DNA from: Streptomyces sp. 846.5
Lineage (GTDB): Bacteria; Actinomycetota; Actinomycetes; Streptomycetales; Streptomycetaceae
Direction: 5' to 3'
Assembly: GCF_004365705.1 (NCBI RefSeq)
Contig: NZ_SOBN01000001.1
Coordinates: forward strand, 5,442,001-5,506,000
Length of the DNA: 64,000 bases
How positions within the stretch are numbered: position 1 is the stretch's first letter; the number at the start of each line of letters is the position of its first letter. A program made the translations under genes and the position numbers. Shown one piece after another: positions 50,471 to 57,557 of this stretch. Under the pieces are notes generated by a model, which had not been told where the DNA came from, ran no database searches, and was given only the letters and a program-made list of their open reading frames with translations.

Positions 50471-51907
50471 ATGAGAGAACCGAAGCGCACATCGGCCAGC
50501 GTGGCAGGTGAACAAGCCGCGATCTACTGCCGGATCTCCAAGGCAGATGAGGACGATCAGACTGGGGTGGACCGGCAGGAAGTCATCTGCCGGAGCATCG
50601 CCCATCGTCTGGGACTCATAGTCAACCCGGATCATGTGTTCGTGGACAACAGTCGATCGGCGTGGAGCCGGACGCGAAAGCGCCCCGGATGGGACAAGTT
50701 GCTAGTCGGCGCGCAGGGCCGGGACTTCCGTCACATCATCGCGTACCACCCGGACCGCCTCATGCGACAGCCGAAAGACCTTGAAGAGCTGTTGAAAACG
50801 GCTGACGATCACCAGATCACCTTGCACGGCGAGGCGAACCGCCGGAATCTCTCCGACCCTGATGATCGATTCATTCTGCGGATCGAGGTTGCCCATGCCT
50901 GCCGCTCATCTGATGACACTTCACGGCGGCTCAAGGATGCCCTGATGGACCGCGTGGACACAGGCAAGCCCCACACTGGCAGGCGACGCTACGGGTACAC
51001 GGCCGACGGTTTGACCATCGTCGAGGAAGAAGCGGAGACGGTACGCGAGGTGTTTGACCGCTACCTCAAAGGTGAGGGACCCGTGCCAATCGCGCGTGAC
51101 CTTTCCAGGCGCGGCATCAAGACCTCACTCGGCAAGTCGTGGACGGCGGGGACAGTCCGGGCGCTTCTCGACTCTCGCCACGTCGCCAGTATCCGTGTGC
51201 ACCAGGGCGAAGAGGTGGGCCTCGGTAACTGGCCCGCGATCATCGACGCAGGTACGTGGCAGGAGACGCGCACAATGCGTGAGTATCGGTCGGCTTGGCA
51301 TTCAGAGCATGTGGGACGACGCCGGTTCTACCTGCTGCGCGGTCTGACGATGTGTAAGCGGTGCGGCACGTTGATGTCCGGCACCTCACTCGGCAACACG
51401 TTCCAGTACCAGTGCACCCGGAAGCATCGGAACGACAACCAGAGGTGCGTGCGCAAGATCCTCGCGCTCCCCCTTGAGAAGTTTGTGCAGGATGCTGCAA
51501 TCGACCTCCTGGGCCGACTCTCAGTCTCTGGGCAGTTCGAGACTAACGTACTGTCGGATCGGGTAAGTCAAGCCGTCGAAGCCGACGAACAGCAGCTGGC
51601 AGAGCTTAACGAGATGTGGACAGGGAAAGAGATCACGACGGCGGAGTACCGGAAGATGCGGAAGGAGATCCAGTCCCGCATTTCCAAGGCCCAGAGTCGG
51701 AGAGTGGTTCGCCCCATGAAACTACTCGAAGGTCTCACCGGGCCAAACGCCCGCATAGCGTGGCTCGCCGACGACATGACGGACGAGCGGCGCAACGCCG
51801 TGCTGCGATTCCTGTTCTCCGCAGTGATCATCGGCGAAGCAACCACTCCCAAAGGTGTTTTTGACTGGACCCGCATTGATATCGACCAGAACCCACTGAC
51901 CAGTTAG
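50471..51907 (+). CDS. Large serine recombinase (integrase)
   Basis: The 478-residue integrase starts at ATG 50471. The catalytic Ser is in AAIYCRISKADEDDQTGVD (about residue 23). The resolvase core includes AYHPDRLMRQPKDLEELL with its essential Arg. The recombinase domain contains TGRRRYGYTADGLTIVEEEA and IARDLSRRGIKTSLGKSWTA. A zinc ribbon has LTMCKRCGTLMSG and YQCTRKHRNDNQRCVRK. A coiled-coil region follows (DEQQLAELNEMWTGKEITTA). It integrates the element by attP x attB recombination without divided gene partners. It lies directly at the junction, reading inward, and its stop overlaps that of a convergent small ORF. Confidence 0.92.
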   Translation: MREPKRTSASVAGEQAAIYCRISKADEDDQTGVDRQEVICRSIAHRLGLIVNPDHVFVDNSRSAWSRTRKRPGWDKLLVGAQGRDFRHIIAYHPDRLMRQPKDLEELLKTADDHQITLHGEANRRNLSDPDDRFILRIEVAHACRSSDDTSRRLKDALMDRVDTGKPHTGRRRYGYTADGLTIVEEEAETVREVFDRYLKGEGPVPIARDLSRRGIKTSLGKSWTAGTVRALLDSRHVASIRVHQGEEVGLGNWPAIIDAGTWQETRTMREYRSAWHSEHVGRRRFYLLRGLTMCKRCGTLMSGTSLGNTFQYQCTRKHRNDNQRCVRKILALPLEKFVQDAAIDLLGRLSVSGQFETNVLSDRVSQAVEADEQQLAELNEMWTGKEITTAEYRKMRKEIQSRISKAQSRRVVRPMKLLEGLTGPNARIAWLADDMTDERRNAVLRFLFSAVIIGEATTPKGVFDWTRIDIDQNPLTS

Positions 51908-52053
51908 CGAGCAGACGGCGCGCGGCCGGATCCCATCAACTCTGCCAGCCGCGCGGCGCTCCGGGGGCCGATCGTTGTGCGGAAACCAGCGCAGATTCGT
52001 GCCAACGCAAGAGCCCGATCCTCCGCTGAACGATCTATTTCCGCTGTCGTCAG
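51904..52053 (-). CDS. Small ORF closing the rep operon; candidate directionality factor
   Basis: This 49-codon frame reads LTTAEIDRSAEDRALALARI, CAGFRTTIGPRSAARLAEL, then MGSGRAPSAR. There is no ATG, GTG or TTG; the only start is CTG 52053, which overlaps the RepSA stop (CTGA). Its own stop overlaps the integrase stop by two bases, so the frame exactly fills the gap. In tyrosine-integrase elements the gene after repSA is often xis. Here, with a serine integrase, a recombination directionality factor is possible but unproven. Confidence 0.35.
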   Translation of the reverse strand: MTTAEIDRSAEDRALALARICAGFRTTIGPRSAARLAELMGSGRAPSAR

Positions 52054-53522
52054 GAGATCACCCCCGCGCCTTCCCGGCCGAGTGCTTCGCGGGCTGTCTC
52101 GCGGTTCAGGGCGATGTCTTCCGCGATGCCTGCGGCGATGAGTGCTTCGGCGGGGGTATGGCCGGAGCCGACGTACCACCAGTGGGCTTCGGTGGTGGTG
52201 CCGTCGTCCCAGTCGGCGTACAGCGCCCGGGCGTCGGCGGCGCGGGCGTGTTCGGCGCGGACGGCGCGCAGTTGGCGGTAGGTGGTGGAGTAGGCGCGGG
52301 TCTTGGTGAGGCAGTGGCCCCGGTAGGCCAGCATGTGAGTCCAGGCGCGCAGCCGCAGGTGTTCCAGTTCCGGCAGCCGGTCGAGTCGCCAGGCTGTTGT
52401 GAGCAGGGCCCGCACGTGGTCGGTGACGTGGAGGGCGCGGATCTCGGCTGCTGAGGTGATGCGGCGGTCGACGGCTCCGGCTGCTTCGACGGATTTGGTG
52501 GTGTACTTCGCGACGTATGCGGCTACCTGTTCATCGGTGATCCGGGTGCCGTCGCCGTCGGTGAGGGGGTGGGCGTCGAGTTGGTCCCCGAAGCGCAGCC
52601 GTCGATCCCCGTAGGCGCTGGAGGCGGGTGCGGGGAGCGCGACGGCGGCAGCGGCGGTGCGCACGCATTCCGCCAGTAGTTCGGCTGTGGCCCAGGCCGG
52701 CGGTTGGGTGCCGGGGCCGTCGGGTCCGTCGAGGCGGATCACGGCGTGGAAGTGGATGGCGCCGCGCTTTTGGTACTCGGCGACTTTCGCGGCTGCCACG
52801 CGGACCAGGGTGCGTACGGCGGTGCGGCCTACGCCGACGCGGGCGGCGAGGTGGTGGTACAGGTTGTCCCGGAACGCTTTCCATAGCGCGTTGGCGTGGG
52901 CGTTCCACAGGATGTGGCCGACGTAGTCGTAGCAGTGCGGGCACAGCGGTTGTCCGATGGCCGGGTCGTCGTCGGGATGGGTATGGCCGCAGCCGCGAGG
53001 GGTGCCGTGCGGGCAGCTGCCGGACCGGGTGGGGTGGCAGGTGTCGGCGCGGTGGACGGAGCCGAAGCCGGGTGCGGTCAGGGTGACGAACAGTCGGGGG
53101 TGGGTTCGGACGGTCTCGGGGATGCCTTTGCCGCCGACCAGTCCGGCCCGGACCAGGTGGAAGGTGTCGCCCTGGTGTTCGCGCGAGCAGGGGGCGCAGC
53201 GGCTTGCGCGGCGGTTGCGGCAGCGTACGGCCAGGCGTCCGCCGGGCTCAGCGGTGGTGCTGTAGTGGTGCAGGACGTGACCGGTGGCGGTGTCGATGGT
53301 GGTGGTGTGTCCGGCGAGGTAGATCGGGTGGGCGCATCCAGCGGTGGCCTGGATCTGCTGCAGCCAGCGGTTCAGGTCGGGCATCTGGCCCAGGCGCACG
53401 AAGTCGCGGTCTTCCTCGCTCAGGGTGCGTAGGAAGGTGTCGTGGTCCAGGTAGGCGCGGCGTGCGTGCGGGTCGGTGTAGGGGTTGCCGGGCACGGGGG
53501 CCGGGTCGCGGGGGGCGTGCAA
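52050..53522 (-). CDS. repSA: RepSA-type replication initiator
   Basis: The 490-residue rolling-circle initiator is of the actinomycete element type. Cys-rich segments come early (CRNRRASRCAPC and LCPHCYDYVGHILWN). The metal-binding HUH-like motif is RGAIHFHAVIRLDG (about residues 254-266). The catalytic Tyr region is EQVAAYVAKYTTKSVE (Tyr 336 and 340). It nicks a double-strand origin to replicate the excised element and possibly to help its maintenance. It lies in the leftward operon after traB and two small genes, the usual AICE order. Confidence 0.85.
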   Translation of the reverse strand: MHAPRDPAPVPGNPYTDPHARRAYLDHDTFLRTLSEEDRDFVRLGQMPDLNRWLQQIQATAGCAHPIYLAGHTTTIDTATGHVLHHYSTTAEPGGRLAVRCRNRRASRCAPCSREHQGDTFHLVRAGLVGGKGIPETVRTHPRLFVTLTAPGFGSVHRADTCHPTRSGSCPHGTPRGCGHTHPDDDPAIGQPLCPHCYDYVGHILWNAHANALWKAFRDNLYHHLAARVGVGRTAVRTLVRVAAAKVAEYQKRGAIHFHAVIRLDGPDGPGTQPPAWATAELLAECVRTAAAAVALPAPASSAYGDRRLRFGDQLDAHPLTDGDGTRITDEQVAAYVAKYTTKSVEAAGAVDRRITSAAEIRALHVTDHVRALLTTAWRLDRLPELEHLRLRAWTHMLAYRGHCLTKTRAYSTTYRQLRAVRAEHARAADARALYADWDDGTTTEAHWWYVGSGHTPAEALIAAGIAEDIALNRETAREALGREGAGVIS

Positions 53523-53672
53523 ACAGTCTCCAAGGCGTGGGGGCCGGGCCCGGCCGAGCCCCGGTGAAGGGGGCAGGGCCGGACGCGGCAGCTGTGTCGT
53601 TGGTGCGGGTGGGGGAGGTGGGGTAGTGGTCCATGGGGATCACTCCTGTCTGTCGGTGGGGCGGGTGCTGGT

Positions 53673-53783
53673 CTAGCGGATGGTTCCGGTGCCCCGGCAG
53701 CAGCGGCAGCGGTGCTGGTGTCCGGTTCCGGTCCAGCGGCTACGGTGTCCGTGGCAGTTGGGGCAGGTCACGCGGCGGAACAA
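53673..53783 (-). CDS. Tiny zinc-finger peptide of the element operon
   Basis: A TTG at 53783, seven bases after GGAAGGA, opens a 36-residue frame containing RVTCPNCHGHRSRW and HRCRCCRGTGTIR. The two Cys-x2-Cys knuckles with Gly and His resemble a DnaJ-type zinc finger. A later GTG (53771) has poorer spacing. Genes of this size and type occur between spdB and repSA in related actinomycete elements. It probably binds nucleic acid or a Rep/Tra partner (inference). Confidence 0.55.
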   Translation of the reverse strand: MFRRVTCPNCHGHRSRWTGTGHQHRCRCCRGTGTIR

Positions 53784-53800
53784 GGGCGGTTCCTTCCAGG

Positions 53801-53983
53801 TCAGTTGAGGCTGCTGGCGAGCGAGGAGACGAATGCGGCGATCGGGTCGGACAGGTGGGTGCGGTCCAGGTAGAAGCCGAGCAGGCCGACCAGGACGACC
53901 TGCCACCAGCGCAGCTCACCCGAGCGCAGCAGCAGGAAGACGACGAGTCCCAGCAGGGCGACCATGGGCAGGGCCACGCTCAC
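53801..53983 (-). CDS. SpdB-like small membrane protein
   Basis: The 60-residue protein starts at GTG 53983, overlapping the TraB stop. It has two hydrophobic helices (VALPMVALLGLVVFLLL and WWQVVLVGLLGFYL) joined by a short RSGELR turn, with a polar C-terminus. Spread (spd) proteins of this size follow traB in Streptomyces elements and help intramycelial distribution of transferred DNA. Translational coupling to TraB supports that role. Confidence 0.65.
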   Translation of the reverse strand: MSVALPMVALLGLVVFLLLRSGELRWWQVVLVGLLGFYLDRTHLSDPIAAFVSSLASSLN

Positions 53984-55377
53984 GGCGCGTACACCCCCTG
54001 CTCGGTGTCCGTGGCTGCGCCCAATTGCCAGAGGTAGGGCGCGAGTTGGGCGTACTTTGTGGCGGTCTTTCGGGCGTGTTCCGGGGTGGTGAGCACGGAC
54101 CGGGCACGGGTCCAGTGGCCGTCGTCGCCGAAGGTGATGGCCACCCCCGCTTCCGTCTGGGTGATCTGCTGGGCGGCGGTCAGGGCGTCCTTGTCCAGGT
54201 CCCCGAGGGCCATCTCAGCGGTGCCGGGGTCATTCACGCGGTGGCAGATCCTTCCGGCGAGCTGGGCCCGCAGGGCGGTGACTCCTGGGCCAAGGTCCGA
54301 GCCCACGCGCTGACCGGCGATCACCAGGTGCACCCCGAGGGCTGCTCCGAGTTGGGCCAGCCGCAGCAGCGCCGTGGAGACCTCCGCCACCTCGTCCTTT
54401 TCGCCTCGGGTGGCCATCAGGTACAGCTCTGCCACCTCGTCCACGAGCACGATGACCGGCACCGGCCGGAGCTGGTCGGGCAGGTCCCAGATGGAGCGCG
54501 CACTGTGGGAGCGGCACAGGGCCATCCGCACGGTGGTGATCTCCACCAGTCGCCCGAGCAGGGCAGCGGCTTCGGTGCGGTTGGTGGCCAGTGCGGACAG
54601 GCGCGGTTCGAACAGGGACAGTTCCATCCCGCCCTTCAGGTCGATGCCCACCAGGGCGACCCGTTGCCGGGCCCAGGCTTCGACCAGGGAGGCGAGCAGG
54701 GTGGATTTGCCGGAGCGGGTAGCGCCGACGATCAGCCAGTGCGGCACCTTCCGCAGGTCGATCACCCACCCCGCACCGTCCTCTCGCTGGCCGACGGCTG
54801 CGGCGAGCAACCGTCCGCCGAACGTGAACGGCGCGGTGGGCGCGGCCAGCGGGTCCCATGCAGTGGCGGTCAGCCGTACGAATCCGCGCTGATGGGAGAC
54901 CACGCGGACGGCGAAGACCCGCCAGGCGTGGGCGAGCGCTTCGGCTGCCGCCGCGAACTGGTCGGGCACCTGGCCCGGGTGCAGTTTCACCACGACGTCC
55001 AAGCCCCCACGGCGGGGCCGGGGAAGGCCCAGCCGTGGCGGGATCGGCTTCAGCGGCTTGCCCTTGACCACCAGGTCCCCCAGCAGGCCCTGAGCGGGTC
55101 GGCGGGCCACAGCGAGATCCAGCAGGATCGTGAGCTTGCGCCAGGTGAACAGCGCCCGCAGGGCCGTCACCGGGAAACCCAGCAGGTACCACCACGCCAG
55201 CGGGTACCGCCGCCGCAGCAGCGGGCCGCCCACGGCGAGCGCAAGCGCCAGTCCGCAGACCAGGACCAGCAGGACGCCGGGCACCGCCGAGTGGTGGGCC
55301 AGCGCCGGCTGTTGCAGGTAGGCACCCGGACCGATGATCCCCCCGGACGTCGGGGCAGGGGTGGGGGTGCGGCTCAT
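53980..55377 (-). CDS. TraB/TraSA-type FtsK/SpoIIIE DNA translocase
   Basis: The 465-residue protein transfers double-stranded DNA between hyphae. Two N-terminal membrane helices (about 34-50 and 59-75) anchor it. The FtsK-type motor has Walker A LIVGATRSGKSTLLASLVEA (about 215-234), LVGIDLKGGMELSLFE and Walker B VIVLVDEVAELYLMATRGEK. A late segment (LGVHLVIAGQRVGSDLGPGV) matches the translocase core, and the C-terminus may carry the DNA-recognition winged helix. It overlaps the 75-residue gene upstream and spdB downstream. It is the main conjugation protein of the element. Confidence 0.88.
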   Translation of the reverse strand: MSRTPTPAPTSGGIIGPGAYLQQPALAHHSAVPGVLLVLVCGLALALAVGGPLLRRRYPLAWWYLLGFPVTALRALFTWRKLTILLDLAVARRPAQGLLGDLVVKGKPLKPIPPRLGLPRPRRGGLDVVVKLHPGQVPDQFAAAAEALAHAWRVFAVRVVSHQRGFVRLTATAWDPLAAPTAPFTFGGRLLAAAVGQREDGAGWVIDLRKVPHWLIVGATRSGKSTLLASLVEAWARQRVALVGIDLKGGMELSLFEPRLSALATNRTEAAALLGRLVEITTVRMALCRSHSARSIWDLPDQLRPVPVIVLVDEVAELYLMATRGEKDEVAEVSTALLRLAQLGAALGVHLVIAGQRVGSDLGPGVTALRAQLAGRICHRVNDPGTAEMALGDLDKDALTAAQQITQTEAGVAITFGDDGHWTRARSVLTTPEHARKTATKYAQLAPYLWQLGAATDTEQGVYAP

Positions 55378-55601
55378 CGGGCCTCACCGCCCGGGAGCGT
55401 CCACGGGGCCGCGAGGCCCTCGGCTATCGCGTTGGCGACCTCAACGGACAGGTCGTCCGCCAGGCTTGCCACCTCCACCGCCCCGTTGACGATGTTGTCG
55501 TAGAGCTGCTTCATCACCGGAAGGTCGGGGCCCTCGTGCAGTTCATCGGCCAGCCAGCCGAGTTCGTGCATCATCGTGCGCAGTCCGCGCCAGTCCCTCA
55601 C
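55374..55601 (-). CDS. Small hypothetical protein of the transfer operon
   Basis: I do not recognise this 75-residue acidic helical protein (MRDWRGLRTMMHELGWLADE, DLPVMKQLYDNIVNGAVEVA). The start GTG 55601 overlaps the preceding stop (GTGA), and its own stop overlaps the TraB ATG. The strict coupling on both sides shows it is a true gene. It may regulate or assist TraB. Confidence 0.6.
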   Translation of the reverse strand: MRDWRGLRTMMHELGWLADELHEGPDLPVMKQLYDNIVNGAVEVASLADDLSVEVANAIAEGLAAPWTLPGGEAR

Positions 55602-55948
55602 CTGGCCTCACCCGCCTTCACCGGCGCGGCCGGGAGCGAGGGGATGATCTGCTGCGCGCGGAAGCTGATGCCGTGACGGTCGCCCATGTCCCAGGCGAGC
55701 GCCTCCAGGCCGACAAGCTGAACCTGTCCGCCCTCGATCAGGCCCTTGGGTTCACCACTGACGCTGACCTCGATCACCGAGGCCCGCCGCCGACCGGCCC
55801 CGCGCACGGCGATGCCGACCACGTACACCGGGTTGCCGTCCCGGTCCTTCTTGATCTCTCCCGTCTCTTGGCTGACGAGCTTCAGCTCCGGCGGGACGAT
55901 CACGGTCGCCCGGCCGAGCTGTGCGACATCCACAGGGATGTTCTGCAT
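55598..55948 (-). CDS. SCO3933-family regulatory protein
   Basis: The 116-residue protein starts at ATG 55948 after AAGGAG. The sequence MQNIPVDVAQLGRATVIVP, then VSQETGEIKKDRDGNPVYVV and QVQLVGLEALAWDMGDRHGI, is a hallmark of actinomycete integrative elements, where it opens the traB operon. The fold is beta-rich and its exact role is not known; it is often labelled regulatory. It is the first gene of the leftward operon, under the promoter region shared with the GntR-type gene. Confidence 0.78.
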   Translation of the reverse strand: MQNIPVDVAQLGRATVIVPPELKLVSQETGEIKKDRDGNPVYVVGIAVRGAGRRRASVIEVSVSGEPKGLIEGGQVQLVGLEALAWDMGDRHGISFRAQQIIPSLPAAPVKAGEAR

Positions 55949-56007
55949 GGAACGAACCACTCCTTCATCGGGGTTGCCAGAGGGAAGCCTTAGCCTCCCT
56001 CTGTCCT

Positions 56008-56081
56008 CACTCGTCCTTACGAGTGCAATCCCGAGTGTGCGCCTCTTGACGTACAGACGCAAGCACTTATGCTGACGAGTG
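56008..56081. promoter_or_regulatory. Shared control region of GntR gene and transfer operon
   Basis: The palindrome CACTCGTCCTTACGAGTG (56008-56025) and a further ACGAGTG at 56075-56081 give three copies of one half-site. TTGACG (56046-56051) and TATGCT (56068-56073), 16 bases apart, form a strong promoter reading toward the GntR gene; the last half-site directly follows its -10 box. This matches KorSA-type control, where the GntR protein silences transfer and its own gene. The assignment of sites to this regulator is inferred. Confidence 0.65.
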
Positions 56082-56190
56082 AGGAACGATGAGCGACGAC
56101 AGCATGCCCGACCAGGGCAGACGATCTCGAAAATGCGATCGAAGTCGATGCGGGCGGGCCCGCTCACCCGCCCATGAGGGGCGAACAGCC

Positions 56191-56982
56191 ATGGCGATCA
56201 TTCGCAACGAAGCGCTGTACAAGCAGGTAGCAGCCGAGATCAGAGACGCGATCTACGCGGGTGAGTACCCCCCCGGCCGGCCGCTCCCCTCCGAGACCGA
56301 CCTCATGGCCTCCTACAACGTCTCACGCCCCACGGTGCGTCAGGCCGTCAGCATGCTCAGGGCCGAGGGACTCCTAGACGTGATCCACGGCAAGGGCTCC
56401 TTCGTCCGCTCCGTCCAGGCCAGCGGCGGCGACATCGCCCCCCTTGAGCGCACGATCACCAAGAGCGGCCAGCGCTACATCCTCCCGGCCGAGGACTGGG
56501 CCGAAGCCGAACCGCCCGCGATCTACCGCGCCCACACCGACCGCACCACCGCACCGCTCCTCGCCATGGACCCCGACGAAGCACTGTTCGCGTGTGACCG
56601 ACTGCTCGTCCACCAAGCCACCGGCACCCGGGCACTGCACCGGATACTGCTCCCCATGGCCAGCGTGGAGAACACACCCCTGGCCGACGCCCCCGACACT
56701 CCCCCCGCGCAGGCATACGCGATCCTGGCCACCGCCGGACACAAGCTGACATGGCGCGAGACCGTCCGCACCCGCCTGCCGCAACCCGACGAACGCACCA
56801 CCCTCCAACTCCCCGAAGCCACCCCTATCCTTGTCGCCTACCGCACCACCTGCGACGCCGACGACCAGAACCGACCACTGATCCTCGAAGAAACCCGCAT
56901 CGGCGGCGACCGAGGCGAACTCACCTACACCATCCACGCCGAGATCCCCAAGCGTGGTAACCCCGGGAAGTCGGCCCACTGA
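56191..56982 (+). CDS. GntR-family (KorSA-like) transcriptional regulator
   Basis: The 263-residue regulator starts at ATG 56191 (MAIIRNEALYKQVAAEIRDA). The winged helix (about 5-75) includes GRPLPSETDLMASYNVSRPT, VRQAVSMLRAEGLLDVIHGK and GSFVRS. The C-terminal UTRA-like ligand domain holds CDRLLVHQATGTRALHRIL and WRETVRTRLPQPDERTTL. In pSAM2-type elements a GntR protein (KorSA) represses the activator and transfer genes; position and divergent operators fit that role. The leader from the promoter at 56046-56073 is about 110 bases. Confidence 0.83.
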   Translation: MAIIRNEALYKQVAAEIRDAIYAGEYPPGRPLPSETDLMASYNVSRPTVRQAVSMLRAEGLLDVIHGKGSFVRSVQASGGDIAPLERTITKSGQRYILPAEDWAEAEPPAIYRAHTDRTTAPLLAMDPDEALFACDRLLVHQATGTRALHRILLPMASVENTPLADAPDTPPAQAYAILATAGHKLTWRETVRTRLPQPDERTTLQLPEATPILVAYRTTCDADDQNRPLILEETRIGGDRGELTYTIHAEIPKRGNPGKSAH

Positions 56983-57069
56983 AGTCGCGCTCGTACTGCT
57001 CGCAACACTCACGTTGGTGCAGGCGGAACCCGTCCCAAGTCTCTGCGCGGTCCAGGGGATGTGAACCGG

Positions 57070-57459
57070 TCAGGAACTTGCCGTGATGTCGTTGTTGTCG
57101 ATCTTGCCGCCCTGGTCGGCGTGTTGCGTGGTATCGGCTCCATCGGCCTTGACCTTGTTCCGGGTGATGCTGCTGCCGTGATCCGCTTTCAGGGTCGCGG
57201 TGGCGTCGCCCTGGGCATCGACCCGGTTCCCGCGCACCTCTGCATCGTTGAGCGCCGTGACGTCGACCCGGGTCCGTGAAGCCACAGCGGGTGCAGCGCG
57301 ATTGTCGAGGTAGACCAGTACCAGCCACGCACCCCCCAGCACCACTAGCCCGGCTAGAACCGGCCAGCTGAAGCCACTGGTGATCACGCTCGTGAGCGCC
57401 CCTACTACGGCCCCCAACGCGACGGACACCACCGCCCGCACCGGTCGACTGATAGCCAT
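57070..57459 (-). CDS. Two-TM protein with repeated beta-motif tail
   Basis: The 129-residue protein has two membrane helices (VRAVVSVALGAVVGALTSVI and WPVLAGLVVLGGAWLVLVYL), then a tail with three similar short motifs: AEVRGNRVDA, SSITRNKVKA and GKIDNNDITA, separated by Gly/Asp-rich turns. The pattern (hydrophobic-x-x-Asn-x-hydrophobic-x-Ala) suggests a stacked beta structure. The gene is divergent from the STAND-TPR gene with only about 100 bases between, so they are probably co-regulated. It could be the membrane effector partner of that protein, or an unrelated element gene. Confidence 0.65.
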   Translation of the reverse strand: MAISRPVRAVVSVALGAVVGALTSVITSGFSWPVLAGLVVLGGAWLVLVYLDNRAAPAVASRTRVDVTALNDAEVRGNRVDAQGDATATLKADHGSSITRNKVKADGADTTQHADQGGKIDNNDITASS

Positions 57460-57557
57460 CGCCCATCCCCCTCCATCACGCCGCTATTCCTCACAGGTTA
57501 GGGCGAGTTGCGCTTCCGCGTGGGAGCATCATGCAACGGGGAGCAGCAGGGGGGACG

